DNA of 64,000 nt from NCBI RefSeq assembly GCF_963678635.1, contig NC_087066.1, positions 45,125,624 through 45,189,623 of the forward strand, read 5' to 3'. The notes below the pieces were generated by a model. The model saw only the letters and a list, made by a program, of their open reading frames with translations, had not been told where the DNA came from and did no database searches. This document shows, one piece after another, positions 22,501 to 33,392 of the stretch (positions within the stretch are counted from its first letter, which is position 1; each line of letters begins with the position of its first letter). The position numbers were made by a program, and so were the translations under genes. Origin of the DNA: Symsagittifera roscoffensis. Lineage: Eukaryota; Xenacoelomorpha; Acoela; Convolutidae.

Positions 22501-25500
22501 ATTGAATGTACCTATTTTCTAGGCTTTCGTTCAGATCGACTCATAGCCGGACGAACAAAAACATGTGCGACAAAATGTGTTTTTTTTTCGTGGTCGGAAC
22601 TTTCTGTGCTGCTTGCACTGCAACCGGCTAATCTTGTTCCCTTTTGCTTTCAAACTATCTATTTGCCTTTACTCTTTCTCCAGCACAAATTGGAAACCAC
22701 AGATTGAAAATCTTTTGAGCATGATAGCTTTCATTCCGTAACTAAAAACTGCGGGACCTAATTGAAAACAAAATGAACATATAGAGTTTACTTCTTATAA
22801 GATAAATTTGGAATTTTCCAACGCGATTATATCAGTTCAGTAGATGGGCAAAAATTTGAATTAGATTTTGTTAAATATTATAACATGACTTTTTTATGCT
22901 CGTTATCAAATAATTTCAAAAAATTGAGAGCTGAGTTTCCAGTCAGAGCCTTGAAAACAAAGGCCCACAGGCAATTTTTAGGCAATTAATCACATTCTGT
23001 TGTTATCTATCAGAACGAGTCAATGGAACTTGCAAAGACCCAAAGAAATAAAACTTGGAAAATTTTCGGTTTTTCGAGCCTCTGCTGTTGCGATTTTCAA
23101 TTTCGTCCAGTATATAAATGGTGAATACATATCTGAGGGAAAAATAAGTCCCTTTTCCTCCAGTTCACATAAGCATCAATTTTATGGTGCAACGAGGGGT
23201 TTTATAAAGCTAAACATGAAGGCCACGTATGTTTGTCGTGTCCTACTGTTGGCACGCCAATTTTTGTCGCAATCGAACAATGCTAACTAAATAACCATTT
23301 TTAAAAACTCGCAGATGAGATGGAGGGAAGAAAAAGAGCGCAAAACTAGGATTATAGTTGCCAGTTTGAATTATGATTTTTTTTCAAGATTTTCCGTTGA
23401 TATTTTTTTTATCTAGGTGCATTATTTTTCTTCTCCAATATATTAATTCTGAGATCAAGCTGACAACCCAATAGATCAAACTGAGATTTCGACTACCAAT
23501 TAACTTACATGAAATTTGCTTAGCTTGCTTCGAAATTCCAATTCACAGCCACTTAAATATTTACCACTTCGGTGAATGCCGAGTTGATCCTAATTGACAA
23601 AATTGGAAGCAATTTCGCTTTTCATCACTATTTGACTTAAATAAACCCGATTTTAGAAAAAGAAGATTCAGGTTTCAATTAACCTGATAAAGTAATTTAG
23701 CTCTAAATATGCGATTGATTCATCGTTGCTTTCGAATTAAAAATTAACTTTTACCTTTTCTGAGCATGAGACTTGGAGGGTGTCCTCGTTTTTGAACTTC
23801 TTCGAATATCTTTTCTTCTTCGTCTCTCAGCATCACTCTCCTCATAGGATATCGACTTCAACTCCCTCTTTATTCTGTCCGCCTCCTTAGACAAAACTTC
23901 TGCTTCCGAGTGTGAATTACTTTTCCTCCTTTTCCGCACTGGAGATCTGCTCTTGTGACTTGTCAAGCCATCCCGTTTCCTACTTGAGTTCAGACTCGAA
24001 CTTGCACGTCTGTCGACACTTGAAGAGCTTTCACGCTTGGGTGGAGTTCGGTCACGTTTCTGCGTGGTTTTAATGTTTTTTTCGTCTCTACTTTTTGAAC
24101 TTCGTCTTGTTGATTTTTCAGGAGATTTTAATCGTTTCAAATGCTTTGGATCCGTGTAGCGCATGACTTTTGCTGTTTCTTCATCTATCGGTGACTTCGA
24201 TTTGACTCTTGCTTCTTGTTTGAGCACAGTTTGTAATTTTCGCTCCTGCATTTTCATGTTTTCGTCAATGACTTTAAATCTACAAAACAAGAAGGCCCTC
24301 CAACGTAATTACATGAAAGGCTATAATAGAGCATCATTTATTTTTCGATTATTTTACATGGTCAGAAAAAAAAACTCACGAGCACGATTCTAATAAAAAC
24401 AGTAACGGGCTGCAGGGCTCAATTGAACGGGGCTTTTAAAAATGAAATAAGCATTTTTCAAAATTCGTTGTTCGTTCTAATTTTATATTCAAAATATTTC
24501 ATGTCATATTACTCTCATTATAGCATGAACCGCACTCAAATTTCATAAACATTTTTGCTGTGATAGTCAGTTGTGAATTATATATCGCTAAGTTTTCCGA
24601 AAAGTGGGTTAAGGGATTGCTCAATTCATGAGGGGTAAGGAGTTGCAGTATTCATTGACTGTATTTCTGTATACTCTATATTCTGTAGGAATAGTACGAA
24701 TAGTAGGAAGCATCTATGGCTTAGGCTGGTTTTTTGGGGACTTCAGACACTCTATTAACACCTCTAGAGCGTGACATAGGTTCGAAATACCATAATTAAG
24801 TCATTTCATTTGTGTTCTTTAGATTAATTTACAGCAAGAGTGATTCAAGCCTGTTTGAGTCCAAAAGATATAAGCTTCTACACAGAGGCTAAGCGAGCTT
24901 TGCATCAACTGTGATACACTAACATGGCATGGCAAAATAGCAGACATAAAGTGAGACGAAAGCCGTTAGGTCGAAAAAAGGGTCTTCCCATTAAAACCCT
25001 TCCAGATTGGGGGCAAAAACATAGCCCCCCCCCCCCAACTTTTTTAATTGACTATAAAACAATTGATGTGCTCTGATTGTCAAGAGCATTCTTATTTTGT
25101 TAATACTGAATCGAGCGCTACATAGAGCTATAAGTCAAAAATGAACAACACAAAGACGAAGCAGATCATCGCAACACTTGCTGTGCAAATCACACATTGC
25201 GGTACAGAATATTGAATGAAAAAAAGACGGAAGTAAAAAAAATCTGAAAAAATGACGTTGGAAAAAAAATACTTGAAAAAAAAACTTGACAAACGTTGAA
25301 AAATTACCGCAACAAAAAATTCATATTTGTATCGGATGAAGTTCATTAACAGCCCTTAAAAGGTAGAAAGCATTTACCGAGCGGCAACAAAGACGAGAAA
25401 CTTTGGGCCGAAACCTGTTGAGCCGAAAACAAAACCGTTGTCATAAAAACTTTAATAAAAATTAAGCGTTTACGACCCATCCAATTGAAACCCAAACGGA

Positions 25501-28500
25501 TATATTTTGCCCTCAAAATTACGCAAAATAAGTTGACAAAGTCTCTATAACATAAACAGTTAAAACATTTAAAAAAAATGAAAAAAAAATTTAAAAAAAA
25601 ACTCAAAATCAGACATGGTAACTTCACAAATTTAACTTCACTTCATAGTAAAAACTGCTGAAAATGGAACAAAAAGCCATGCTGTAAAAATGAACCAATA
25701 AAAACCCTACCAGATAAAAAATATCCATTAAAAACAGAAAATGAACCGACGGAAACTAGGACGAAAACCACGAACCAGAAAAAATAAGAAAATCTTTTGA
25801 AAAGATAATTACAACCTGAAACGGGCTTGAACTAATTACTACTTAAGTGAAAGTACTTGTATTTAAATTTTAAAGATGAAAGATCCTGTAGAAGTGAAGA
25901 TCCTTTAGAAATGAAGATCCTGTGGACAAAGTTGCTTACGGGAAAAAGTCTAGTACCCGATTAAAATACCCTTGCTTATCGCACGTGTAAAAAACGTTCA
26001 AGGCTATTTCACTGTTCATTTAAATTATTTTTACCTGATTTCTCTGCTGGGGGCGCTATATTTTACTAGCGGGCTTTACTGGGAAAGAACTACGAAAAAT
26101 GGGAAAGACCTATGAAAAAACTTTTTTATTTTTTACGTTTCATTATTTTCATACCATTATTTCAGTACTACCTTGATTTTGATACGTTTCATTTGATTTG
26201 CCCAAGTTTGCTTTGAGCAAAAAATGCCTTTTAAAACAATAACATTGCTGAATTAGCACCGAAAAAAAAATTACGCAACAATAAATAAGACGACAATAAT
26301 TGAGCAGACGCGAGTTGGGCCGAAAAAAGACATGTTGTCATGATTCAAGTGATTTTGTTTAACAAGAGGTTAAGCTGAAAAAACCTATGAATCAATTTGA
26401 TAACTATGAATCAATTTGATCAAAATAATTAATGAACGCACGTAAACAGAAAAACTGACTTGTTTTTTTTGAAAAAATCTCAAAACTCGAACTTCTAAGA
26501 AAAAAATATATGGCACTAAATCTCTTAAAAAATCAAGTATAATTTATGTTTGATACTTTTTTTGATAAAATTAATCCAATTTGAGAAAACTAGATCAATA
26601 GGTAAATTTTTTATTTCGCTGAGAAATCTGATTATTAAAATCCATTTTCGAACTTTATCACGTTTTTTGTGAACTTTACACTTTCGCTTCAATAGTTGAA
26701 TTTGCCTTTTTTTTAACAAAGGAAAAGAACTGAACTTAAAAAGAACTAACAACTCAAACCGCAACAAAAAGTAAATTAGTAAATTAGAGCCTGAACAAAT
26801 TGAATATTTTTGAGAAAAAATCATCGCGACCTACCTATATAAGAGCCTGAACTACGTTCATCGCCTCTTAACAAGATGAACAATTTCGCCTGAAGTGACA
26901 AGCGATTCTGTTCCCAAATTCAGGCAAAATGATTGCTAATCTTAGTTCATATAGGCTCAATATATCTACATAATCAGCTTCAAAAATCATTAAAAACATC
27001 TCTCATTACAGACGAAAAAAAATATCTCCCTAAACTTAAATTTTAAAACCGCCACAACAGTTTAAAAAATGTCAAAAAAACCGCGAAAAGATTGACCTAA
27101 TTGAAAACAAGTTTGAACTTTGAATTTTTTGAGAAAAAAATCACTTTAAAGCTCTTTGGTTTTGTGAATCTTTCGATGTTGAAATTTTTCAGAAAAGTAA
27201 CCAAATTTGGAAAAACTGCATCAACAGTTACTTTTTATGTTTTGCTGGAAATTCTGAACTTCTGAAATTCAAAACTTAAAGTCATTCGCATTTCTTCGCA
27301 GGTTATTGGAGACCGTAATTGCGTTCCTTTCAGCAAGTTAATTCGAACTTAAGCTACAGGAAAAATCAAGGCTCTAAAGAGAAAAGTCAAACTTGTAAAA
27401 CTGAAAAAATATGCAGCTACAAAAACTTCATGTTTGTAAAGAAAGAAAATCATTAGGAGAATAAAATCAATCAACAAGCGTCAACAAATTTCTGGTCGAA
27501 ACCTGTTTGAGTCGAAAACAAAACTCTTATCAAAAAAAAACTTTTATAAGTTTGAAAAATCTTTCAAATCCAATCTGAAAAAAAAAACATAAAAGCATGT
27601 TAAAATATTTGCCCTCAAAATTATGCAAGAAAAGTTCAGAGCCGTTACCAACTGTTTAAAAATTTTTTAAAAGAAACGAAACAAAAAAAAACAATATCAG
27701 ACTTGGTAAATTTACAAACTAAGAAACTTTCAAAGGTAATAAAACATTGGTAACACAGAGGCAAAGTTGCACTTCGCATTCACAAGCAAAATTATGACCG
27801 ATAACGCTACTGGGAAAAGCTGAATAAATAAAACTTTGAGTGTACAAAATTTCTTTAGTGACGCACGCCAATTATAAGTCTACATAATTGCTAAGTGACG
27901 CAAGCCAATTATGAAGCATTAGCAGTACCAGTCAATTTGAAAAAAAAAAATTACCAACTAACATGCCTGAATTTATAGAGCGGACGCATTTTAACTAGTA
28001 TACGAAAAAGTTCATTTAAAACATCTGACACCGCCCAGGTTCGAACCCTTTTATTTTGTTACTGGTCTCCTTCCCTACCGCTACGCTACAGATCCATGAC
28101 ACCTTAAAGCTAAGGTGCTATTTGTATTATAATAGTCTGTGTTGATATCTTTAGCGGGGGTTGAGAAATTAGACGATAAGCAAATTAGACGGAGGTACTT
28201 GAAAGTAATATAGACGATTTTGCAAAACTGCAATTGTGAGAAAATAGACGAAAGTGAAAGAGATTAAAATTGTTTGCAGACAAATTGCGCGAGAAAAATA
28301 CAACTGTTTGTAGTTAACAGTTAAATTTTTCAAATTTTTACTACATTTTTTTTTACAAATCAATCATGCATAATTTATTCAATTCAAACTCTCTTGTAAT
28401 AGTCGGATTTGACAATTTTTGTTCATTTAAACTAATTGTTATGATAGGTTTTGACATTTTATGTTCTTTTTGTATTTGTGAAACTTGAATCTTAAGAAAA

Positions 28501-31500
28501 AAGTTTGTTGACCTGTTCCTTTTCATAGCTTTTTCGTCTAAAATGACAGATGTAAAAAAGAAATTCCGTCTAATTTCGTTTTTGTAGCATCCGTCTAATT
28601 TGCTTATCGTCTAATTTTCTAGGCCCCATCTTTAGCATTGGCTGTACTTAACAGCTGGATCAAAATAAACACTTTCAAAATGAACACATTTTGTCGCAAC
28701 AATTACATCGCAACAATATTTGCGTTTTGGGTTGGAAAAAAAAAAGAAAGTTCATACTGAACACAAGCTATGCATGTGTAAAAACAAACAAACGGATCTA
28801 ACTCTTAACGAATAAGATAAGAAATATATACTCTTAGGCCGCTTATGTTAACTAGACCACAGTAAAAAAAAACGCTTAAAAACTACTTCAAAAATTTTTC
28901 TGGAATTACACACCTGTCTGATACGAACATTGTAGAAGGTGGCTTTCGATTACGGCTTATAGATTCTGAAGAGTCTCTTTCTCTTTCTTTAATCTGCCTG
29001 GGACATCTCCTCGTGATGACCTTATTCTTGGCGCGAATTGGCGATCTAGATTCCGATGTTGCAGCTGTACTCAAACTCGAGCCCCGTTGGCTTTTTGTAG
29101 CAGATGTCGCTTTACGACTTCTCACAGAAGACTTGGATTGAGTTGAACTTTTTGAAGATTGGCTTGAATTTCTTGACCGATTCTGTTTTTTGGAAATAAA
29201 TCGCTTTATATTCGGTGAAACACTGTTCAAACGTGCTGCCTCCTTTTTAATGACTCGCTTAACTTTAGGCGAGAAAGAAAGATTGGATTCCTGGGAGATA
29301 TCACTTACTTTTGACTTTGGCAGTTTGGACTGTTTCGGAGAAATAGAGCGAGTTGAGTCCTTCGATACTGACCTGCTTTTTGAACTTCTGGATCTGGATC
29401 TTGAAGTGCTCGGATCTTTTGGAACAATTGGTTTTTTGACGATCGGTTGTCGAGGACCTTTGAATTCCTTAGCTGGTACTTGGATTCTCCTGTAGCTTGA
29501 CGCCTTGGAGCTGTCCGATTGTTTCGATACTTCTCGCTTCTTTCGTGGAGTTTTTGAGTTCAGTTTCCCTTTTTCGTTATCTGAAAACGGATCACTCGCG
29601 TCAGTTTCACTCGAGATTGTGTCCAAATCTTCAGGCAACGGTAATACTTTAGTTTCCTTGCCTTTGCGCGCTACTGGCGATCTGCTGGTAGAACTACGCG
29701 ATGTTGATCCATCATCAGTCTTCTCCCGAGGACGAGAGGAGCTTTTGTCGTCCTGTGACAAAAGAACCGATTAAATTTAGATGGCGATTCGGATTTCCGC
29801 ATCACTAGTTACTCAGATTGTTCCGACTTGAAACAAATTTAGCATTATACAAGCATTATAAAAAAACGATAAAATTTTATGTGTTCCTTGGATACATGTT
29901 CAATTTGCACCAAAAAGTTATCCATGCCATGCCAACTTTACCAACATACCAATAGACACCTCCACCAATAGACCAAGTCAAAAACTCTCACCTTGGTAAT
30001 AAATTTTACGTGGAGCTCCACGTAAGATCACTTCTGATCGGCTCAAAAGTCCAAACAAAAACCTAGTTAATATTTCCCCTTAAACAACTTGGGGGATGAT
30101 GAGGATGAATTTTTGAGATCGCTCTTATGACTAATCGGTTATTAGATGCCGCACGGTAGTTTTTTCAGTTCAACAAAATTAGACTATTCTGTCGATCATT
30201 AGAATAGAGAAAATTGGCATGGGATTAAGTTTGTCAGGTTTAAGTTTGTATCGAGTACGACCTGGTTGTTTTAGGGTGAAAGGTTCAAAACTCTTCTCCT
30301 TAATTTAGAGTTTCTCGTCGTGGGAGATCTTCCCTAAGTTAGAAGTCTCGCATACTTCACTATTTTTGGACAAAACCACGAGCTTATTTTTCCAGTTTGA
30401 GAGTAGGGTATTGGAATCATTAAAAAGTTTAAAATCCATGCTTTTTATCTAATTGTATTCTTGGAATCACAAAACATATGGACACTTGAACAGCTGTCGT
30501 CTTATTTGCAAAACACCCATTATTGAGACGGGAAAAATGCGTTGTTTATTTTTTCCTCAGTCGGAACAATGAGCTTTTTAGAAAAATGAAGGCAGGTAAC
30601 AACATACTACGAATATAAGGCAAAAGAAGGGACGAATACTTGAAGAAACTGCAGCGATAGTTCAAAGGGTAAAATTTAATCTGTTATTTGTTACAAGCTT
30701 GTTTACCTTTATCTGCATCGTTCGTTCAATCAATCACCGATGTCTCGATTTACTCAGTTTCGTAAAACTAGCGATAAATTTGCGGTACTTGTTACGATGA
30801 AATCAAATCATAAGAAAGTAATATATGGTAATTTTCATTTCCCTCAAAAACAGCTTAAACTTCATCTTTTCTATGCGATGATATATTGGTTGAATGTAAG
30901 TTGGAACTTATTTGTTGTTTCTTCTATACTATTAGTCATTTAAATGAAACCATGTGTTAGCTCACCCAATGAATCTCTAAAACTAGAATTGATTAATTCT
31001 TAACACACATTGCAACATGGTTTCATTGATCCTAGTTTCCAACGAAACATTTGGAGAAAGCTTAAAACAGTGAAGAAAATTTAATTTCGCTTTTCGTGGA
31101 GTTTTAGTTTTTTTCGTCTTTAAAAATAATTCTATAAAAAGTTTGTGAAAGACATATAATCGAAAATAGAGGATAGAAAACCGACCAGTCAAAGGTCAGA
31201 AAAGGACATCACAACAACAACAATAACGAGGGCTCATTTTAGGTTTTAACAGACTATTTTACCCTTTCTACACTCGAGGCCGAAGAGGACGATGGAGGCG
31301 ACCTTGACTTTTTGACCCTGTTAACTGGACCAAATACAGAGCTAATAGTATAATCAGAGTCATGGCCGTTATCACAATCTCGAGACACGAAAGACCCATT
31401 GCGATTCTTAGACAACAGAGAATCATTGATACTCTTAGACACTAGAGAACCATTGCGACTCTTAGATACTAGAGAATCAATGCGACTCTTCTTAGACAAC

Positions 31501-32386
31501 AGAGAATCATTACGACTCTTGGAAGCAAGTGAATCATCGATACTTTTCGATATAACAGAATTATTTTGATTCTTGGACACCGGAGACTCTTTTTTGCTAT
31601 CCGCATTTTCAGTTACAACACAATCATTGCGACTCTTACGTACATCTTTAAGATTGTTCATTTTCGTCGAAGATTCCTGACTTGTCCCAATTGAAACGAC
31701 GTGGATACCAGGTTTCAAGCTGCGCAGATGGTCCAAATAACTCGGGTTGCTAAGTTGGTGCTTGCGAGCAGAACTGAACATCGAAATAGCATAGTTTGGC
31801 ATCCATCTATCGTTGCATATAAGGTACTTGCAAATGAGAAGGCCGCACATATCAACGCCTGACAAACAGCAAACTCCGATATATTTCAAAGAATTGTTGT
31901 CGTCCTCCAAAAACGTGTTCACAGCGTGAGAAAATTTTTCATATACTCGGCTTGCCAAAGGACACAGAGATACGTCAATTTTAAGAATGTCCAGAGTGCA
32001 GTTTTCCAGATCTGAATATTCATTCAAAGGTTCACAGCTCAAATCAATAACCAGTCCAAGGTCAATTGAACGACCTCGAAGATTCTTTGACAAAAGCTTC
32101 CAGTCAAATTGATCATTTTTGTTCATTTTCCCTAATTTCTTCGAACCTAAAGGCAGTTTGAAAGGCAAAAATCTATGAACAGGATCCCCAAATTTTGAAG
32201 CCTTAGTCCATGTACATGGTAATTTGATACTTGGTAGCGCATCTAAATTTGGGTGCTCCCATGAATTTTTTCGTGACGTTGGACTTTTGCTGACGGACGA
32301 AGCAGAAGACGATGAAGCATCTTGTTTGACAGCTGTTGTCGAAAGTTTTCGATTTTTAGTTCGAGCCATCAAGATGTCATTCGTAT
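19574..32386 (-). CDS. RNA 5'-triphosphatase/DUSP11-like pseudophosphatase with long RS-rich tail
   Basis: Four exons: 32386-31263 (ATG 32369), 29752-28914, 24279-23755 and 20975-19574 (stop). Donors AGG|GTAAAA, CAG|GTGTGT and AAG|GTAAAA meet phase-matched acceptors, giving 1290 aa. Residues about 52-218 align by eye with the DUSP11/PIR1 and capping-enzyme triphosphatase domain: WTKASKFGDPVHRFLP, LGLVIDLS, then the P-loop region IGVCCLSGVDMCG. Family members have HCxxGxxR(T/S)G here; the nucleophile Cys is kept (C168) but His is Cys and the essential Arg is Met174, so phosphatase activity is unlikely. The remainder is low complexity: SK-SRNDSL repeats (about 245-345), dense RS/RSRSKS stretches in exons 2-4, and a C-terminal Pro/Met/Gln-rich segment (MRPP, RPPLAR, QQPFAPR). 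RS tails suggest a nuclear, splicing-speckle role in RNA processing. An in-frame TAG follows the exon-1 donor, so intron retention would give a 371-aa short form. Joining of exons is inferred, not transcript-confirmed. Confidence 0.83.
21108..21478 (+). repeat. 460-bp TATA-bearing repeat, shortened copy
   Basis: CCAACAGACACTTGGAAAGG to GAACGACGTTCATTGACTC. The promoter-like end is degraded (GTTTAAAAGTCTGAACG). Confidence 0.6.
22039..22645 (-). repeat. Dispersed hairpin-ended repeat, copy D, inverted, in RS-gene intron 3
   Basis: GTTCCGACTA at 22039-22048 and TGGTCGGAAC at 22591-22600 are the inverted ends; the hairpin CTGTGCTGCTTGCACTG and CAACCGGCTA lie outside the right end. Opposite orientation to copies A-C. 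Confidence 0.6.
25148..25990. repeat. Dispersed CTTGCGATA/TATCGCAAG element without the SINE block
   Basis: Begins with a degraded CACAAAGACGAAGCAGATCA and CACTTGC, holds the AAACCTGTTGAGCCGAAAAC block and GATCCTGTAGAA-type short tandem repeats near 25.88-25.92 kb, and ends CCCTTGCTTATCGCACGTGT. It lacks the tRNA-like SINE present in its relatives, so the SINE is a nested addition in those. Confidence 0.6.
26410..26878 (+). repeat. 460-bp TATA-bearing repeat
   Basis: Ends TATATAAGAGCCTGAACTAC then GTTCATCGCCTCTTAACA. Preceded by GAGAAAACTAGATCAATAGG and TTTAACAAAGGAAAAGAACT as in other copies. Confidence 0.65.
27754..28790 (-). repeat. tRNA-derived SINE-like repeat, copy 2, interrupted by a MITE
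   Basis: tRNA-like head at about 28098-28035 with GGTTCGAACC and GTAGCGGTAGGG. Left part (GAGGCAAAGTTGCACTTCGC, AACGCTACTGGGAAAA, GACGCACGCCAATTAT) matches copies 3 and 4. Interrupted by the 472-bp MITE at 28156-28627, after which the shared flank resumes. Confidence 0.72.
28156..28627. mobile_element. MULE-like MITE with ~40-bp TIRs and 9-bp target duplication
   Basis: A 472-bp insertion starts GGGGGTTGAGAAATTAGACG and its other end, reverse-complemented, starts GGGGCCTAGAAAATTAGACG; the arms stay alike for about 40 bp (both include GATAAGCAAATTAGACGGA). It is flanked by direct repeats ATCTTTAGC at 28147-28155 and 28628-28636. Three related copies of the host repeat (near 5.01, 34.26 and 51.76 kb) lack the insertion and carry one copy of the site (ATCCTTAGC). 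A 9-bp duplication fits Mutator-like transposition. Several internal GTCTAATT/GTCTATT motifs repeat the TIR core. No transposase, so non-autonomous. Confidence 0.85.
29753..31262 (-). other. RS-gene intron 1
   Basis: 1.5 kb, less repeat-rich than the others. Apart from a perfect 20-bp palindrome at 30.0 kb, I see no repeat family or RNA gene. Confidence 0.6.
30006..30025. repeat. Perfect 20-bp palindrome in RS-gene intron 1
   Basis: TTACGTGGAGCTCCACGTAA is its own reverse complement. It includes two CACGTAA/TTACGTG half-sites resembling bZIP or bHLH targets; function unknown. Confidence 0.7.
31384..31640 (-). repeat. Coding minisatellite in the pseudophosphatase gene
   Basis: A degenerate tandem array with units of about 30 bp encodes repeats of the form SK-SRNDSLxSK (variants SRIDSLVSK, SRNGSLVSK, SINDSLLSK, NRNGSFVS). 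It lies between the phosphatase-like domain and the RS tail and stays in frame throughout. Ser/Arg spacing makes each unit a plausible SR-kinase substrate. Confidence 0.8.
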
Positions 32387-32389
32387 CTG
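32387..32389 (-). other. 3' splice acceptor 17 nt before ATG of the pseudophosphatase gene
   Basis: Minus strand TTTATTTACAG precedes a 17-nt leader and the ATG at 32369. Same acceptor-near-ATG layout as ZNG1 and RMND1. Candidate spliced-leader addition site or the end of a 5'-UTR intron. Confidence 0.5.
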
Positions 32390-32479
32390 TAAATAAAATA
32401 AAAGATGATCACTGGCTGTTCTATGGATCCAAACTAAAAACTGGGTAACTGACGCAAAGCACATTTTATTCCCCCCTCC

Positions 32480-32850
32480 CTCAAGAATTCGACCTCCTGA
32501 CAACCAATGGGTCCCCCTTGGTACCATTTTAAGACCTCAACTTTTAACTGGATGACCCTAAAAATTTTCTAGAAGCGCCTTTGTCGCCAAAATATACTAA
32601 TTTTGAGGGGAGCGCTAGCCCAAAAAACGAAATTTTATGGTCAAAATTGTCCTAAAAAGCCTACAAACGCCTTTTGGCCTGTTTTTATCAAAAATTCGTT
32701 TGTGACTCAAAAAATTTGTCCAAAACGGTCTTTTTAGTGCTTTGGGAGTGCTCGGAAAATCACTTTGGTCGACGTAAAAAAAGTTCCATTTCCTTCTGGG
32801 AAAACTCTAGAAAATCCCCTTGGGAAAATTCTAGATCCGCCCCTCGGAGA
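32480..32850 (-). repeat. Dispersed ~380-bp repeat, inverted copy upstream of the pseudophosphatase gene
   Basis: Reverse complement aligns with 6290-6680 over its whole length at roughly three-quarters identity by eye. It ends about 100 bp upstream of the acceptor at 32389. Confidence 0.7.
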
Positions 32851-33392
32851 AGGTATAAATTTTTATCGATTACCATTTACCAAGTGTGAAGTTTTGTGAT
32901 TACCAGCTATTTCAAAATAACCTTTTATTTCCATCAGCATGCTTGAACTTCAATCCCAAGCAAGATAAACAAAAAATATTTCACAGCAAAATGCAGACCC
33001 TGACGTAAAGTTTTCAATTAAAAATCATACGCTATTTTACAATGTTTAACTAGCGAATTGTCTTGACTGCCGAACGTAACTATTTCTTATTTTTGTGTAC
33101 ATAATTTGAGAGAAATTATACTGAAAACTATTGTTCCAAACACTGATAATACGACGTAATGTTAGATATCGGCGCTTTTTTAAGGCAAAATCATGTACCA
33201 AAAACAAAGCCAGTTGGTGCAAGCCATATTATATCAAATTGAAACCTTTTAATTCGTGTTTCAAGCTCATTTAAACAATTCCAAAAAGTTAAGATGCGAT
33301 ATTGTGTATATCACGAGCAGCAAATTTCCAATAATTAACCAGAAAGTTAGGCTTTTTAAGCAACTAGTGTATTATGTTCTGCAAACTTTGAA

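Larger units (their letters stand above)
20976..23754 (-). other. RS-gene intron 3
   Basis: 2.8 kb; contains a TATA-bearing repeat at 21.11-21.48 kb and the inverted hairpin repeat at 22.04-22.65 kb. Nothing else recognised. Confidence 0.7.
24280..28913 (-). other. RS-gene intron 2
   Basis: 4.6 kb; contains the dispersed element at 25.15-25.99 kb, a C homopolymer at 25.03 kb, a TATA-bearing repeat at 26.41-26.88 kb and SINE copy 2 with its nested MITE. Confidence 0.7.
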
